From Achromobacter spanius (GTDB taxonomy: Bacteria > Pseudomonadota > Gammaproteobacteria > Burkholderiales > Burkholderiaceae_B), in contig NZ_CP121261.1 in the NCBI RefSeq assembly GCF_029637605.1, forward strand, positions 5,084,001 through 5,148,000: a stretch of 64,000 nt of DNA, written 5' to 3'. The notes beneath the pieces are model-generated. The model made no database searches. It was not told the DNA's origin and saw only the letters and a program-made list of their open reading frames with translations. The translations under genes and the position numbers were made by a program. Shown here piece by piece: positions 45,850-56,600 of the stretch; the first letter of the stretch is position 1, and every line of letters starts with the position of its first letter.

Positions 45850-47295
45850 ATGCGTTTTGACCTGAAAACGTTCCAGTTCGTTGATACCGGAATGTCGCCC
45901 GACGCCTTGGCCGTCGGCGCCGTCGACCGTTCTTTGAGCTGGGCGCAGTTGCGTGCCGAGGCGCATGCCTGGGCGGAGAACGCGCGCAAGCATGGCGCGG
46001 CCCCGGATGTGCCGGTGGCCATTTACGGCCACAAAGAAGCGTCGTTCTTCGTCGCCATGGTGGGCGCACTGCTGATCGGCGCGCCGTTCGTGCCGGTAGA
46101 CACCATCTACCCGGTGGAGCGTCTGCGCCGCATTGTCGAGATTGTTTGCGCCGCGGCCGTCTACGATGCCGCCGCCGGCACGTTCACCCAAGGGGAAGGC
46201 GCGGTGCTTGCCGAGCGCGGCCTGGCCTACGTCATGTTCACCTCGGGCAGCACGGGCGACCCCAAGGGCGTGCAGATCGGCCGCGAAAGCGTGGGCCTGC
46301 TGGGCGACTGGATGCAGGGCAGCTTTGGCTTGGGCGAGGCGCCGGTGTTCATGAACCAGGCGCCGTTCAGCTTCGACCTGTCCATGTACGAGGTCTTCGG
46401 CACCCTGGCTTCGGGCGGCGCCTGCTTGTTGAACGCACGCGAGCAGATCGCGGCGGCGGGCACGTGGATGGCGCGCCTGGCGCAACATGAGGTCACGGTG
46501 TGGGTGTCGACCCCGTCGTTCGCCCACCAGCAGTTGGCCAACCGGGATTTTTCCCCCGCCACCTTGCCGGCGCTGCGCACCTTCCTGTTCTGCGGCGAGC
46601 CGCTGCCGACGGCCTTGGCGAAGAAGCTGCGCCAGCGCTTCCACGGTGCCGTCATCCTGAACACGTATGGCCCCACGGAAGCCACCGTGGCCACCACCTG
46701 GATCGAAGTCACCGACGCGGTGCTGGCGGCCCACGACCCGCTGCCGGTGGGGCACGCCAAGCCGGATAGCCTGTTGATCGTGGACGAAGGCGAGATCTGC
46801 ATCGTGGGCGACCACGTCATGCGCGGCTACCTGAACCGCCCCGATCTGAACGACGCCAAGCTCTACACCCATGAAGATGGCCGCCGCGCTTTCCGCACGG
46901 GCGACCTTGGCGCGATGGAAGAGGGCGGTTTGCTGTTCTGTCGAGGCCGCATGGATGACCAGATCAAGCTGAACGGCTATCGCATCGAACTGGCGGAAAT
47001 CGACGAGGCGCTGCACGGTCTGCCCGGGGTAGAGGGAGGCGCCTGCGCGGTGCTGCGCCGTCCCGATGGCACGGCGGTGCGTCTGATTGGTTTTGTGGCG
47101 TGCGTGGCGCGGGAGCCGGATGCGCGCTTTCTGGCGCCCGATGCGCTGGCCGATTGCAAAGCGCGGCTGGCCCAGCGCCTGCCGCCCTATATGGTGCCGT
47201 CGGAATTGGTGGCTTGCCCGGCATTGCCCATGTCGAACAACCACAAGATCGACCGCAAGAAGCTGGTCGAGATCTACGCCGGGATTCCGGCGTAG
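45850..47295 (+). CDS. dltA: DltA-like D-alanine:carrier-protein ligase
   Basis: A 481-residue AMP-forming enzyme. P-loop MFTSGSTGDPKGV, NTYGPTEAT, the hinge FRTGDLG and the C-terminal Lys in NNHKIDRKKL are present. It activates an amino acid, probably D-alanine, and loads it on the carrier. Similar operons in Bordetella (dra) give resistance to cationic peptides; known from the literature, not shown here. Confidence 0.92.
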   Translation: MRFDLKTFQFVDTGMSPDALAVGAVDRSLSWAQLRAEAHAWAENARKHGAAPDVPVAIYGHKEASFFVAMVGALLIGAPFVPVDTIYPVERLRRIVEIVCAAAVYDAAAGTFTQGEGAVLAERGLAYVMFTSGSTGDPKGVQIGRESVGLLGDWMQGSFGLGEAPVFMNQAPFSFDLSMYEVFGTLASGGACLLNAREQIAAAGTWMARLAQHEVTVWVSTPSFAHQQLANRDFSPATLPALRTFLFCGEPLPTALAKKLRQRFHGAVILNTYGPTEATVATTWIEVTDAVLAAHDPLPVGHAKPDSLLIVDEGEICIVGDHVMRGYLNRPDLNDAKLYTHEDGRRAFRTGDLGAMEEGGLLFCRGRMDDQIKLNGYRIELAEIDEALHGLPGVEGGACAVLRRPDGTAVRLIGFVACVAREPDARFLAPDALADCKARLAQRLPPYMVPSELVACPALPMSNNHKIDRKKLVEIYAGIPA

Positions 47296-47306
47296 CGGAA
47301 AAAAGA

Positions 47307-47325
47307 ACGGGGCGCGATGCCCCGT
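47307..47325. terminator. Bidirectional hairpin between dltA and yggT
   Basis: Stem ACGGGGC / GCCCCGT with a five-base loop and an A-run on the left. It serves the convergent dltA and yggT genes. Confidence 0.75.
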
Positions 47326-47334
47326 GTCTTTGGT

Positions 47335-47895
47335 CTACAGCCCCATCATGCGCTGGCTTAGATTGGCCAGCACCATCAGCAGCACCTGCGCCACGATCAG
47401 CAGCACCAAGGGCGAAAAGTCGATGCTGGTGCGCGGCAGGATGCGGCGGATGGGATCCAGCATGGGCGCGGTCAATGCCTGCAACAGCGGCATCATCGGC
47501 GCCGTTGGGTTGACCCAGGACAGCACGGCCTGGATCAGCGTCAACCACACCACCAGATTCAGCGCCCACTTGATGGCCATGATCAGGGCCGAGCCCATGG
47601 CGGCGGGTAGCAGTGCGGCGGGGATCAGCGCGCCCAGCGCCAGCAGCCAGATCAGCACGATATACAGCAGCGCGGCCAGCCAGGCGGCGACCAGGCTCGT
47701 CCAATCGATCTTGTTGCCGGCGGGAATGACCTTGCGCAGCGGCATTACCAGCCAGTTCGTTGCCTGGTAGATGGTGCGCGCAATCGGGTTGAAGGCGTGG
47801 AGGCGGATCGCGTGCATCCAGGCGCGGGCAATCAATGCCGCGCCGAACAGCGTGAACACGATTTCGAGGAGGAAGCGGAAGATTTCACCGAGCAT
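47335..47895 (-). CDS. YggT family membrane protein
   Basis: A 186-residue protein with two YggT repeats, each with a hydrophobic helix pair (IFRFLLEIVFTLFGAALIARAW; LIMAIKWALNLVVWLTLIQAVL). Conserved segments NWLVMPLRKVIP and LTAPMLDPIRRILP follow the first and second helix pair. Found in inner membranes, role in membrane or cell-division matters is not defined. ATG 47895 chosen; GTG at 47907 is a possible alternative. Confidence 0.88.
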   Translation of the reverse strand: MLGEIFRFLLEIVFTLFGAALIARAWMHAIRLHAFNPIARTIYQATNWLVMPLRKVIPAGNKIDWTSLVAAWLAALLYIVLIWLLALGALIPAALLPAAMGSALIMAIKWALNLVVWLTLIQAVLSWVNPTAPMMPLLQALTAPMLDPIRRILPRTSIDFSPLVLLIVAQVLLMVLANLSQRMMGL

Positions 47896-47986
47896 GGACG
47901 CGATCACCGAAAAAATGAGGAATCAATTGTCGCACGCTGCGTGGAAAGTTTGCGGCGGCTTTTGGCGGAGGGGGATGACGCAAAAA

Positions 47987-48012
47987 AGCCGCCTAGCCAA
48001 GGCCAGGCGGCT
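47987..48012 (-). terminator. Terminator of the histone-like gene
   Basis: Stem AGCCGCCT / AGGCGGCT with a ten-base loop, followed by a T-run when read on the minus strand. Confidence 0.85.
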
Positions 48013-48043
48013 CTAGTGAAGCTAAAGCTTCGAACCGTCCGGA

Positions 48044-48811
48044 TTAAGGACGGCCACCCGTGGGGAACGGCCACGAAGCGGCGGGGTTCAGCGCGGTCTT
48101 TGCACCCGGGGCAGCGGCCGTGGACGGCGGCGTTGCGGGCTTCTTGGGAGCGGCTTTCTTCGCAGCAGGCTTCTTGGCAGCGGCGGGCTTGGCAGCAGCA
48201 GCCGGCTTGGCGGCAGCGGGAGCCTTCTTTGCAGCGGGAGCCTTCTTGGCGGCAGGCGCCTTCTTGGCAGCGGGGGCCTTCTTGGCTACCGCTTTCTTGG
48301 CAACTGCTTTCTTGGCGGCGGGCGCCTTCTTGGCAACGGCCTTTTTGGCAACGGCCTTCTTGGCTACCGCTTTCTTGGCGACGGCCTTCTTGGCAACTGC
48401 CTTCTTGGCAACTGCCTTCTTGGCGACGGCCTTCTTGGCGACGGCCTTCTTGGCTACCGCTTTCTTGGCGACGGCCTTCTTGGCAACTGCCTTCTTCGCG
48501 ACAACCTTCTTGGCTACCGCTTTCTTGGCAACGGCCTTCTTGGCGACAACCTTCTTGGCTACCGCTTTCTTGGCGACTGCCTTCTTGGCGACTGCCTTCT
48601 TGGCTACCGCTTTCTTGGCGACGACCTTCTTGGCTGCCGGCTTCTTGGCGGCAACCTTCTTCACTGCCGGCTTCTTGGCGGCGGCGACTTTCTTGACTGC
48701 TACCTTCTTGACAGCGGCTTTCTTGGCCGGTGCGGCCTTCTTAGCGACTGCCTTCTTGGCGGCGGGCTTCTTCGCCGCGGCTTTCTTTACGGCTTTCTTG
48801 GCTGTTGCCAT
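48044..48811 (-). CDS. Histone H1-like Lys/Ala-repeat DNA-binding protein
   Basis: A 255-residue, highly basic protein made mostly of [10 protein letters not shown]-type repeats. A short non-repeat C-terminus ([16 protein letters not shown]) follows. This is the type of Bordetella BpH1 and related H1-like proteins, which bind DNA and condense the nucleoid. AAGGAGC sits too near the ATG at 48817 and well spaced from ATG 48811, so the latter is the start. The repeat number likely varies between strains. Confidence 0.92.
   Translation of the reverse strand: MATAKKAVKKAAAKKPAAKKAVAKKAAPAKKAAVKKVAVKKVAAAKKPAVKKVAAKKPAAKKVVAKKAVAKKAVAKKAVAKKAVAKKVVAKKAVAKKAVAKKVVAKKAVAKKAVAKKAVAKKAVAKKAVAKKAVAKKAVAKKAVAKKAVAKKAVAKKAVAKKAPAAKKAVAKKAVAKKAPAAKKAPAAKKAPAAKKAPAAAKPAAAAKPAAAKKPAAKKAAPKKPATPPSTAAAPGAKTALNPAASWPFPTGGRP
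48290..48640. repeat. 15-bp tandem repeat array in the histone-like gene
   Basis: Units of GCCTTCTTGGCAACT type, with third-position variants (GGCGACG, GGCTACC), coding Ala-Val-Ala-Lys-Lys on the minus strand. More than 20 units; variants alternate in blocks, suggesting past block duplications. Confidence 0.85.
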
Positions 48812-49159
48812 GGTCATGCTCCTTAGGTTCAGGGGTCCCAGAACTTAAACCCGTGCCCCGACTCGCCAACAAAGCGAATCGTGCCCGGGCTATTCATCGG
48901 CGCATGCCGCTGTTCTGTGCGAGCAACAGCTACTACGGTTTGCGCTAATGAATTCGGCACAGCCATTTGATATGGCCCCCGCTCCTTTGGCGCGAGCCAT
49001 TTCAAATGGCGCCGGTGGGCAGCCTGATCACAGGCCACCGACCGCTTGTTCTACGTGTTCGAAAACACCCTGACCAGGAAGCGCGTCATCAAGCCTGTCG
49101 CGAACGCGACGCTCTGTGTTGGCAGAGCGTGCCCGCGCCGGGCCTGATGACCTACTGCT
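48812..49159. other. Intergenic region with two palindromes
   Basis: No gene seen. At 48962-48976 GCCATTTGATATGGC (near-palindrome) and at 48996-49010 GCCATTTCAAATGGC (perfect palindrome around one base). The site pair lies about 150-200 bases upstream of the histone-like gene. An inverted repeat at 49109-49130 is listed separately. Confidence 0.6.
49109..49130 (-). terminator. Probable terminator downstream of nrdB
   Basis: Inverted repeat ACGCTCTG / CAGAGCGT with a six-base loop, 30 bases past the nrdB stop. No clear T-run. Confidence 0.5.
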
Positions 49160-50356
49160 TTACTCCCAGCTCAGCGTGCCACCGGTTTGGTATTCGATCA
49201 CGCGAGTTTCAAAAAAGTTGCGTTCCTTTTTAAGATCGATCATTTCCGCCATCCAGGGGAAGGGATTCTCTTCCTGCGGGTACAGCGGTTCGATACCGAT
49301 TTGCTGGCAACGACGGTTGGCGATGAAGCGCAGGTAGGATTTGAACATAGGTGCGTTCAAGCCCAACACGCCGCGCGGCATCGTGTCTTCGGCGTAAGCG
49401 TATTCGAGTTCGACCGCTTTGCGGAAGAGTTCTCGAATTTCTTCGCGGAAAGCCGGCGTCCACAGATGCGGATTTTCCAGTTTGACGGTGTTGATCAGGT
49501 CGATGCCGAAGTTGCAGTGCATGGATTCATCGCGAAGGATGTACATGTACTGTTCGGCCGCGCCGGTCATCTTGTTCTGGCGGCCCAGCGCCAGGATCTG
49601 CGTGAAGCCCACGTAGAAGAACAGGCCTTCCATCAAGCAAGCGAAAACGATCAGCGACTTCAGCAGCGTCTGGTCGGCTTCGGGCGTGCCCGTCTTGAAG
49701 TGGGGGTCCGCGATCGCGTCGATGAACGGGATCAGGAACTCGTCTTTGGCGCGGATGGACGGCACTTCGTTATAAGCGTTGAAGATCTCGGCTTCGTCCA
49801 GGTCCAGGCTTTCGACGATGTATTGATAAGCGTGCGTGTGGATCGCTTCCTCGAATGCCTGGCGCAGCAGGAACTGGCGGCATTCGGGAGCCGTGATGTG
49901 GCGGTAGGTGCCCAACACGATGTTGTTCGCGGCCAGCGAATCGGCCGTGACGAAGAAACCCAGGTTGCGCTTGACGATGCGGCGTTCGTCTTCGGTGAGC
50001 CCGTTCGGGTTCTTCCAAAGCGCGATGTCGCGCGACATGTTGATCTCTTGCGGCATCCAGTGGTTGGCGCACGTGGCCAAATACTTTTCCCACGCCCACT
50101 TGTACTTGAACGGCACAAGTTGATTGACGTCGGTTTCGCCGTTGATGATGCGCTTGTCGGCAACCTTCACGCGCTGCGCGGTGGCAGCGCCGCTGGCGGC
50201 CAGACCCGCCGCGTGTTCAGGCGCGGCAGGCGTAGGCATGGCGGTGTCGCCGAACACACCCGTCGCCGCCCGGACTTCGGGCGCAGCCTGCTGGCCGCCC
50301 GCGGGGGCGGGGGAAGCAGGTTGCGTGGCGGTGGTGTCGTCTTCCCAATTAATCAT
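49160..50356 (-). CDS. nrdB: Class Ia ribonucleotide reductase, beta subunit
   Basis: A 398-residue protein with the diiron/Tyr radical core: [27 protein letters not shown] and [14 protein letters not shown] carry the Glu/His ligands. The first 60 residues are Ala/Pro-rich. NrdB makes the tyrosyl radical for the NrdA encoded just upstream. ATG 50356 has CGGAG at a good distance. It lies 19 bases after nrdA. Confidence 0.96.
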   Translation of the reverse strand: MINWEDDTTATQPASPAPAGGQQAAPEVRAATGVFGDTAMPTPAAPEHAAGLAASGAATAQRVKVADKRIINGETDVNQLVPFKYKWAWEKYLATCANHWMPQEINMSRDIALWKNPNGLTEDERRIVKRNLGFFVTADSLAANNIVLGTYRHITAPECRQFLLRQAFEEAIHTHAYQYIVESLDLDEAEIFNAYNEVPSIRAKDEFLIPFIDAIADPHFKTGTPEADQTLLKSLIVFACLMEGLFFYVGFTQILALGRQNKMTGAAEQYMYILRDESMHCNFGIDLINTVKLENPHLWTPAFREEIRELFRKAVELEYAYAEDTMPRGVLGLNAPMFKSYLRFIANRRCQQIGIEPLYPQEENPFPWMAEMIDLKKERNFFETRVIEYQTGGTLSWE

Positions 50357-50375
50357 TTCAATTCTCCGGAGGCGG

Positions 50376-53306
50376 TTATTGGCAGGCTTCGCACTCTTCG
50401 AAGCCGGGGTCGCCCGGCCGCATGGTGCAAACCGCCCCGAGAACTTCGGGTTCCGGCAAAACAGGTGCGGCGCCCACGGCCGCGGCCGTGGATTGGCCAC
50501 CAGCAGTGACGGCGTTCAATTCGCCGCCGCGACCAGTGGACTTCTCGGCGCTGGTGGCGCCCAGGGTACGCAGGTAGTACGTGGTCTTCAGGCCACGCAG
50601 CCATGCCAGCTTGTAGGTGTCATCCAGCTTCTTGCCCGATGCGCCCGACATGTAGATGTTCAGCGACTGGGCTTGATCGATCCACTTCTGACGGCGCGAC
50701 GCGCATTCAACCAGCCAGCTCGGTTCGACTTCGAACGCAGTGGCGTAGAGTTCGCGGAGTTCGGAAGGTACGCGATCGATGCGGGACAGGCTGCCGTCGA
50801 AGTACTTGAGGTCGGCGACCATGACTTCGTCCCAGAGACCGAGTTTCTTCAGGTCACGCACGAGGTAATCGTTAACGACCGTGAACTCGCCGGAGAGATT
50901 CGATTTGACGTACAAGTTCTGGAAAGTAGGTTCGATGCACGCAGATACACCAATGATATTGGAAATAGTCGCGGTTGGGGCAATTGCCACGCAATTGGAG
51001 TTGCGCATGCCATGTTGTTTGATGCGCGCGCGCAACGTATCCCAATCGAGCGTGCTCGATTCATCAACTTCAACATGACCACCGCGTTCATCACGCAGCA
51101 TCTTCAACGTGTCTTGCGGCAAGATGCCACGCGACCACAACGAGCCTTCATACGATTGATAGCGGCCACGTTCTTCGGCGAGCAGGCTCGACGCGAAGTA
51201 GGCGTGATAGCAAACGGCTTCCATCGAACGATCAGCGAATTCAACGGCGGCTTGCGATGCATACGGCACGCGCATCATCTGCAGGCAATCCTGGAAGCCC
51301 ATGATGCCCATGCCCACCGGACGATGGCGCGCGTTGGAATTGCGGGCCTTCTCGACGGCGTAGTAATTGATGTCGATGACGTTGTCGAGCATGCGCATCG
51401 CGATGCTGACGGTGCGCTTGATCTTGTCGTGATCCAGTTCGAAACCACCACCGGCAGCCGGCTTCATGTGCGCGACCAGGTTCACCGAACCCAGGTTGCA
51501 CACCGCGATTTCGGATTCGTTGGTGTTCAGCGTGATCTCGGTGCACAGGTTCGAGCTGTGAACCACGCCCACGTGCTGCTGCGGCGAACGGATGTTGCAC
51601 GGATCCTTGAACGTGATCCACGGATGGCCGGTTTCGAACAGCATCGACAGCATCTTGCGCCACAGCGTCAGCGCCGGCATCTTCTTGTAGAGCTTGAGCT
51701 CGCCGCTGGCGACGCGCTTTTCGTGGCCGATATACGCTTCTTCGAATTCGCGGCCGTACTTGTCGTGCAGGTCGGGGCAGTCGGACGGCGAGAACAGCGT
51801 CCATTCACCGCCTTCCATGACGCGCTTCATGAACAGGTCGGGAATCCAGTTCGCCGTGTTCATGTCGTGCGTGCGGCGGCGTTCGTCGCCGGTGTTCTTG
51901 CGCAGTTCCAGGAATTCTTCGATGTCCAGGTGCCACGATTCCAAGTACGTGCACACCGCGCCCTTGCGCTTGCCGCCCTGGTTCACCGCGACGGCGGTGT
52001 CGTTGACGACCTTCAGGAACGGAACCACGCCCTGGCTTTCGCCGTTGGTGCCCTTGATGTGGCTGCGCAGCGCGCGCACCGGGGTCCAGTCGTTGCCCAG
52101 GCCGCCGGCGTACTTGGCCAGCAGCGCGTTTTCCTTGATGGCGTCGTAGATGCCTTCCAGGTCATCCGACACGGTGGTCAGGTAGCACGACGACAATTGC
52201 GAGTGCAGCGTGCCCGAGTTGAACAGCGTCGGCGTCGAGCTCATGAAGTCGAACGAGGACAGGATCTCGTAGAACTCGATGGCGCGCGCTTCGCGGTCGG
52301 CTTCGCGCAGCGCCAGGCCCATGGCCACGCGCATGAAGAACACCTGCGGCAGTTCGATGCGGGTGCCGCGGATGTGCAGGAAGTAGCGGTCGTACAGGGT
52401 TTGCAGGCCCAGGTAGCCGAATTGCAGGTCGCGCTTGGCGTTCAAGGCCTTGCCCAGGCGGGTCAGGTCATAGTTGGCCAGTTCGGGCGACAGCAGGCCG
52501 CCTTCGATACCGCGGGTGATGAACGTGGGGAAGTACTCGGCGTAGCGCGCGATCATGCCGTCTTGCGAGACTTCTTCGCCCAGCACTTCCTTGCGGATCG
52601 TGTGCAGCAGGAGGCGAGCGGTGACCTGGCTGTAGGCCGGGTCCTTTTCAACCAGCGCGCGCGCGGACAGGATGGCGGACTTGAACACTTCGTCGACGGG
52701 GATGCCGTCGTACAGGTTCTTGACCGTTTCCTTCAGGATGGATTCGCTGTCGATGAATTCGGCCAGGCCTTCGCCGGCGGCAACGATGGTCGCGCGCAGT
52801 TCAGCCAGGTCCAGCGGACGGCGCACGCCGGCGTCGGTCACGTTCAGCACGTGTTCCACGGGCGCGGCGGCGGCCTTTTCCTGGCCTTCGGCGGCAGCGG
52901 CGGCGGCACGCTCTTGCGTGCGCTTCTCGCGGTACAGGACGTAGGCGCGGGCAACATCATGTTGGCCCGAGCGCATCAGCGCCAGTTCAACCTGGTCCTG
53001 GATGTCTTCAATATGGAAGGTGCCGCCGTTGGGGCGGTTGCGCACCAGGGCGTTCACGGCCTGGCTGGTCAGGTTCTCGACCAGTTCACGCACACGGGCG
53101 GACGCAGCGCCCTGGCCACCGTTCACGGCCAGGAAGGCCTTGGTCATGGCGATGGCGATCTTGCTGGGTTCAAACCCAACCACCGAGCCATTGCGGCGAA
53201 TGATGTTGTAGCTGGCCCATTGCCCGCCATTGGCGTCGGCAGGGGAATCGGTTTGCGAGGGCGGCACGGCCGAAGGCCGGGTCACAGAGGCGATCGTAGT
53301 CTGCAT
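50376..53306 (-). CDS. nrdA: Class Ia ribonucleotide reductase, alpha subunit
   Basis: A 976-residue enzyme. An N-terminal ATP-cone (about residues 35-130: [19 protein letters not shown]) is followed by the catalytic barrel with [24 protein letters not shown] and the radical-transfer region, and the C-terminal redox pair at CEACQ. It reduces ribonucleotides to deoxyribonucleotides. ATG 53306 follows AGGAGC; a frame starting at 53354 is less likely. Confidence 0.95.
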   Translation of the reverse strand: MQTTIASVTRPSAVPPSQTDSPADANGGQWASYNIIRRNGSVVGFEPSKIAIAMTKAFLAVNGGQGAASARVRELVENLTSQAVNALVRNRPNGGTFHIEDIQDQVELALMRSGQHDVARAYVLYREKRTQERAAAAAAEGQEKAAAAPVEHVLNVTDAGVRRPLDLAELRATIVAAGEGLAEFIDSESILKETVKNLYDGIPVDEVFKSAILSARALVEKDPAYSQVTARLLLHTIRKEVLGEEVSQDGMIARYAEYFPTFITRGIEGGLLSPELANYDLTRLGKALNAKRDLQFGYLGLQTLYDRYFLHIRGTRIELPQVFFMRVAMGLALREADREARAIEFYEILSSFDFMSSTPTLFNSGTLHSQLSSCYLTTVSDDLEGIYDAIKENALLAKYAGGLGNDWTPVRALRSHIKGTNGESQGVVPFLKVVNDTAVAVNQGGKRKGAVCTYLESWHLDIEEFLELRKNTGDERRRTHDMNTANWIPDLFMKRVMEGGEWTLFSPSDCPDLHDKYGREFEEAYIGHEKRVASGELKLYKKMPALTLWRKMLSMLFETGHPWITFKDPCNIRSPQQHVGVVHSSNLCTEITLNTNESEIAVCNLGSVNLVAHMKPAAGGGFELDHDKIKRTVSIAMRMLDNVIDINYYAVEKARNSNARHRPVGMGIMGFQDCLQMMRVPYASQAAVEFADRSMEAVCYHAYFASSLLAEERGRYQSYEGSLWSRGILPQDTLKMLRDERGGHVEVDESSTLDWDTLRARIKQHGMRNSNCVAIAPTATISNIIGVSACIEPTFQNLYVKSNLSGEFTVVNDYLVRDLKKLGLWDEVMVADLKYFDGSLSRIDRVPSELRELYATAFEVEPSWLVECASRRQKWIDQAQSLNIYMSGASGKKLDDTYKLAWLRGLKTTYYLRTLGATSAEKSTGRGGELNAVTAGGQSTAAAVGAAPVLPEPEVLGAVCTMRPGDPGFEECEACQ

Positions 53307-53609
53307 GGAAGCTCCTGTGCGAAAACGCGTAGATAGCGACATGACGGCGGTCATGCCGGGTATGAATGTGGATCTTTTGAGGGGGTCGGAACGGCTTGGA
53401 CGGCTTAGTCCAAAAGGCGTGGCCGACGAGAATCAGCGCTTAGGCGACCACAACATGTAGTGTAGCACCCCTCGTTGGACACTAATTCTAGTGATCGAGA
53501 ACTACGGGAACAAGAAAAAGGTATGACGAAGCTCACAAAAGATTGTTACTAAATGCACTGGGCGCGCCCAGTAAGGCGCGCCCAGGAGTGCACGGCTCAA
53601 AGCGAATGT
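53307..53609. promoter_or_regulatory. nrdAB promoter region with two NrdR-box-like sites
   Basis: No gene in this 303-base stretch. CCACAACATGTAGTGT at 53448-53463 matches the NrdR consensus (acaCwAtATaTwGtgt) at 13 of 16 positions; ACACTAATTCTAGTGA at 53479-53494 matches at 12. Their starts are 31 bases apart, three helical turns, as usual for NrdR box pairs. Confidence 0.7.
53558..53585 (-). terminator. Hairpin after the indolepyruvate oxidoreductase gene
   Basis: Perfect 11-bp inverted repeat CTGGGCGCGCC / GGCGCGCCCAG with a six-base loop, 24 bases past the stop on the minus strand. Confidence 0.65.
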
Positions 53610-56600
53610 TTATGCGGTTTTCCGCAGGGGCATGTCGCGCGGGGCCGGTGCTGTATAGCTCTGCATCAATCGACCCAATTGCGTCCGGTACTTCTCGACG
53701 CTTGCTGCCTTCACGTGGCCGTAGCCGCGGATGGTTTCTGCAAGGCCGGCGATTGTAGCTGCTTGCGCGATGTTGTCCCGGCTCAACCCTACAAGAAGTT
53801 GGTCTATGGTCTGGCGGTACTCGGTGACAAGCGCCCGTTCCATCTTGCGTTCGGCGGTGTGGCCGAAGGGATCGAACCAGGTGCCGCGCAGGCCCTTCAT
53901 GCGCGTCAGCAATTTCAGTGCCGTCATCGTGCGCGGGCCCAGGGTCATCTTGCGCGGCACGCCGGTGCGCGGGTCCTTGCGCGCGAAGATCGGCGGGGCC
54001 ATATGAAAGCGCAGGCTGTAGTCGCCTTCGAACTGACCCTTCAATTGCGCCTGGAACGCGTCGCCGGTGTAGAGGCGCGCCACTTCGTATTCGTCCTTGT
54101 AGGCCATCAGCTTGAACAGGCCACGCGCCACCGCCATCGCCAGCCGCGGCGTCTTGGTGTCGCGCGCCAATTCACGCTCGCGCGCCGCGACGGCTTCGAT
54201 GACCTCTTGGTAGACGCGCGCATAACGGGCGTCCTGGTAGGCCGTCAGGTCCGCGATGCGGCGGGCCACGGCGCGGTCAAACGTTTCCGGCACATGCAGT
54301 TGCACGACCTGGGCGCGCGGACGCAAGGCGCTTTCCAGCGCATCGGGCTGGTGCGCGGCCAGGCGGCCGCTGTCAAAGGCGGCGCGATTGGCCGCGATGG
54401 CCACGCCGTTCAGCTCGATGGCGCGGTTGATGGCCGCTTGCGACAGCGGCACGCCGCCACGTTGCCACGCATAGCCCAGCATGAACATGTTGGACAGGAT
54501 GCTGTCGCCGAACAAGGCCAGCGCGGCTTCATGCGCATCAATGGCGGCCGTGTTGGCATCGCCCGCGGCGTGGCGGATCTTGGCCAGCAGCGCTTCGGGG
54601 CGCATGGCGGCGTCGGGGTTGCGGGTGAATTCGGATACCGGCGCAACGTAGGTGTTGACCGTGACCTGGGTATGCCCACGACGCAGCGCGCCCAGCGAAT
54701 CCGGCGCCACCGAGGCCACCGGGTCGCACAGGATGGCGGCATCAGCCTGCTGCCAATCCAGCCGGACGGGGCCTGCCGGCGCGCCCGCCGGCGCCAGCCG
54801 GATGTGGCTGACGACCGTGCCGCCTTTCTGCGCCAGGCCGGTCAGGTCCAGCACCGCGGCAGACAGGCCTTCCAGGTGCGCGGCCATCGACACGATGGCG
54901 CCGATGGTGATGACGCCCGTGCCGCCCATGCCCGCCACCAGCAGCCGATACGGGCGGTCCAGCGACGGCGTGGCCGGTTGCGGCAACTGTTCGATCAGGC
55001 GTTGCAGGCGTTCCTGATCGGTCTTGGGCGCCGCGCTCTTGCGTGGCTTGCCGCCCATGACCGACACGAAGCTGGGGCAGAATCCTTCCGCGCAGGAATA
55101 GTCCTTGTTGCAGCTGGATTGGTCGATGGCGCGCTTGCGGCCATACGGCGTTTCCAGCGGCACCACCGACAGGCAGTTCGATTGCACGCCGCAGTCGCCG
55201 CAGCCTTCGCACACGGCGCTGTTGATCAGCATGCGGCGTGCCGGGTCGGGAAACTGGTTCTTCTTGCGGCGGCGGCGCTTCTCGGCGGCGCAGGTTTGAT
55301 CATGGATCAGCACGGTCACGCCGGGAATCTCGCGCAGCTCGCGCTGCACCGCGTCCAGCTCGCGGCGATGATGCACCTTGATGTTGGGGCCCAGATCCAC
55401 GCCTTGGTATTTCTCAGGCTCGTCGCTGGTGACGACGATGCGCGCCACGTTTTCGCCACGCAGTTGCTGGCAGATCTGCGGCACCGAGATCGGTCCGTCC
55501 ACGGGCTGCCCGCCCGTCATCGCGACCGCGTCGTTGAACAGGATCTTGTAGGTGATGTTGGCGCGCGCGGCCACCGCCTGGCGGATCGCCAGATAGCCGG
55601 AGTGGTAGTACGTGCCTTCGCCCATGTTCTGGAAGATGTGCGGCATCTTGGTATAGCGCGACAGGCCGATCCAGTCGACGCCTTCGCCGCCCATCTGCGT
55701 CAGGCCGCCCGTGTCGCGGTCCATCCAGGCGGCCATGTAGTGGCAGCCCACGCCGGACAGCGCCTGGCTGCCCTCGGGCACCTTGGTCGACGTGCTGTGC
55801 GGACAGCCCGAACAGAAATATGGGCGGCGGCGCATGCCGTCGGCATCATTGGACAACGCCGATTGGCATTCGAACGCCGCCAGGTCCGCAGCCAGCGGCA
55901 GGCCGGCGGTGCGCGTCAACCAGGTGGCCAGTGGCTGGGCCAGCAGCGACGGGCGCAATTGTCCGGCCGAGGGCACCAGCGTTTCGCCGCCAAAGCCCTT
56001 CTTGCCGATGACCGACGGGCGCTCGGGCAAATTGAACAGCAGATCCTTGATCTGGCTTTCGACCACGGCGCCTTTTTCTTCAACCACCAGAATGTGCGAC
56101 AGCCCGCGCGCAAACTCCAGCAGCCGTTCGCCGTCCATCGGCCAGGTCAGGCCCGGCTTGTAGATACGCACCGGTGCGTTGGCGGTGACAGTGTCCACGC
56201 CCAGGCGCGACAGCGCTTCCATGGTGTCCAGATGCGCCTTGCCGACCGTGACAATGCCCACGGTGGCGCGGGGCGCGGCACAGGTCAGGCGGTCGATGCT
56301 GTGGCGGCGCGCAAACGCGGCAACCGCTTTCATGCGCAGGTTCATGCGCGTTTCGACGGCCAGCGACAAGAAGTCGCGCGCGGAATATTCCAGCGCTTCG
56401 GGCGGCATGTCGGGGTCGGCCGGCATGTCGTAGTGCTGTACGGCGGCCGGCGTGAACGAGTGGCCGCTTTCGATGGTCTCGGACACCGCCTTGAACGCGA
56501 CCCAGGTGCCGGCATAGCGCGACAGCGCCCAGCCCCACAGCGCGAACGTTTCATATTCGTCGATAGAGGTCGGATGCACGATGGGCATCTGCCAGCCGAT

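Noticed and set aside
48290..48640. Possible CRISPR or satellite in 15-bp repeats
   Set aside because: The repeats keep a reading frame and code Lys/Ala repeats of a histone-like protein.
49011..49159. Possible tRNA or small gene in the gap before nrdB
   Set aside because: No cloverleaf or start with ribosome site was found; only the hairpin at 49109-49130 is supported.
50124..53336. Open frame of 1070 codons on the plus strand
   Set aside because: It lies opposite nrdA/nrdB, whose motifs are complete. The frame is a product of GC bias.
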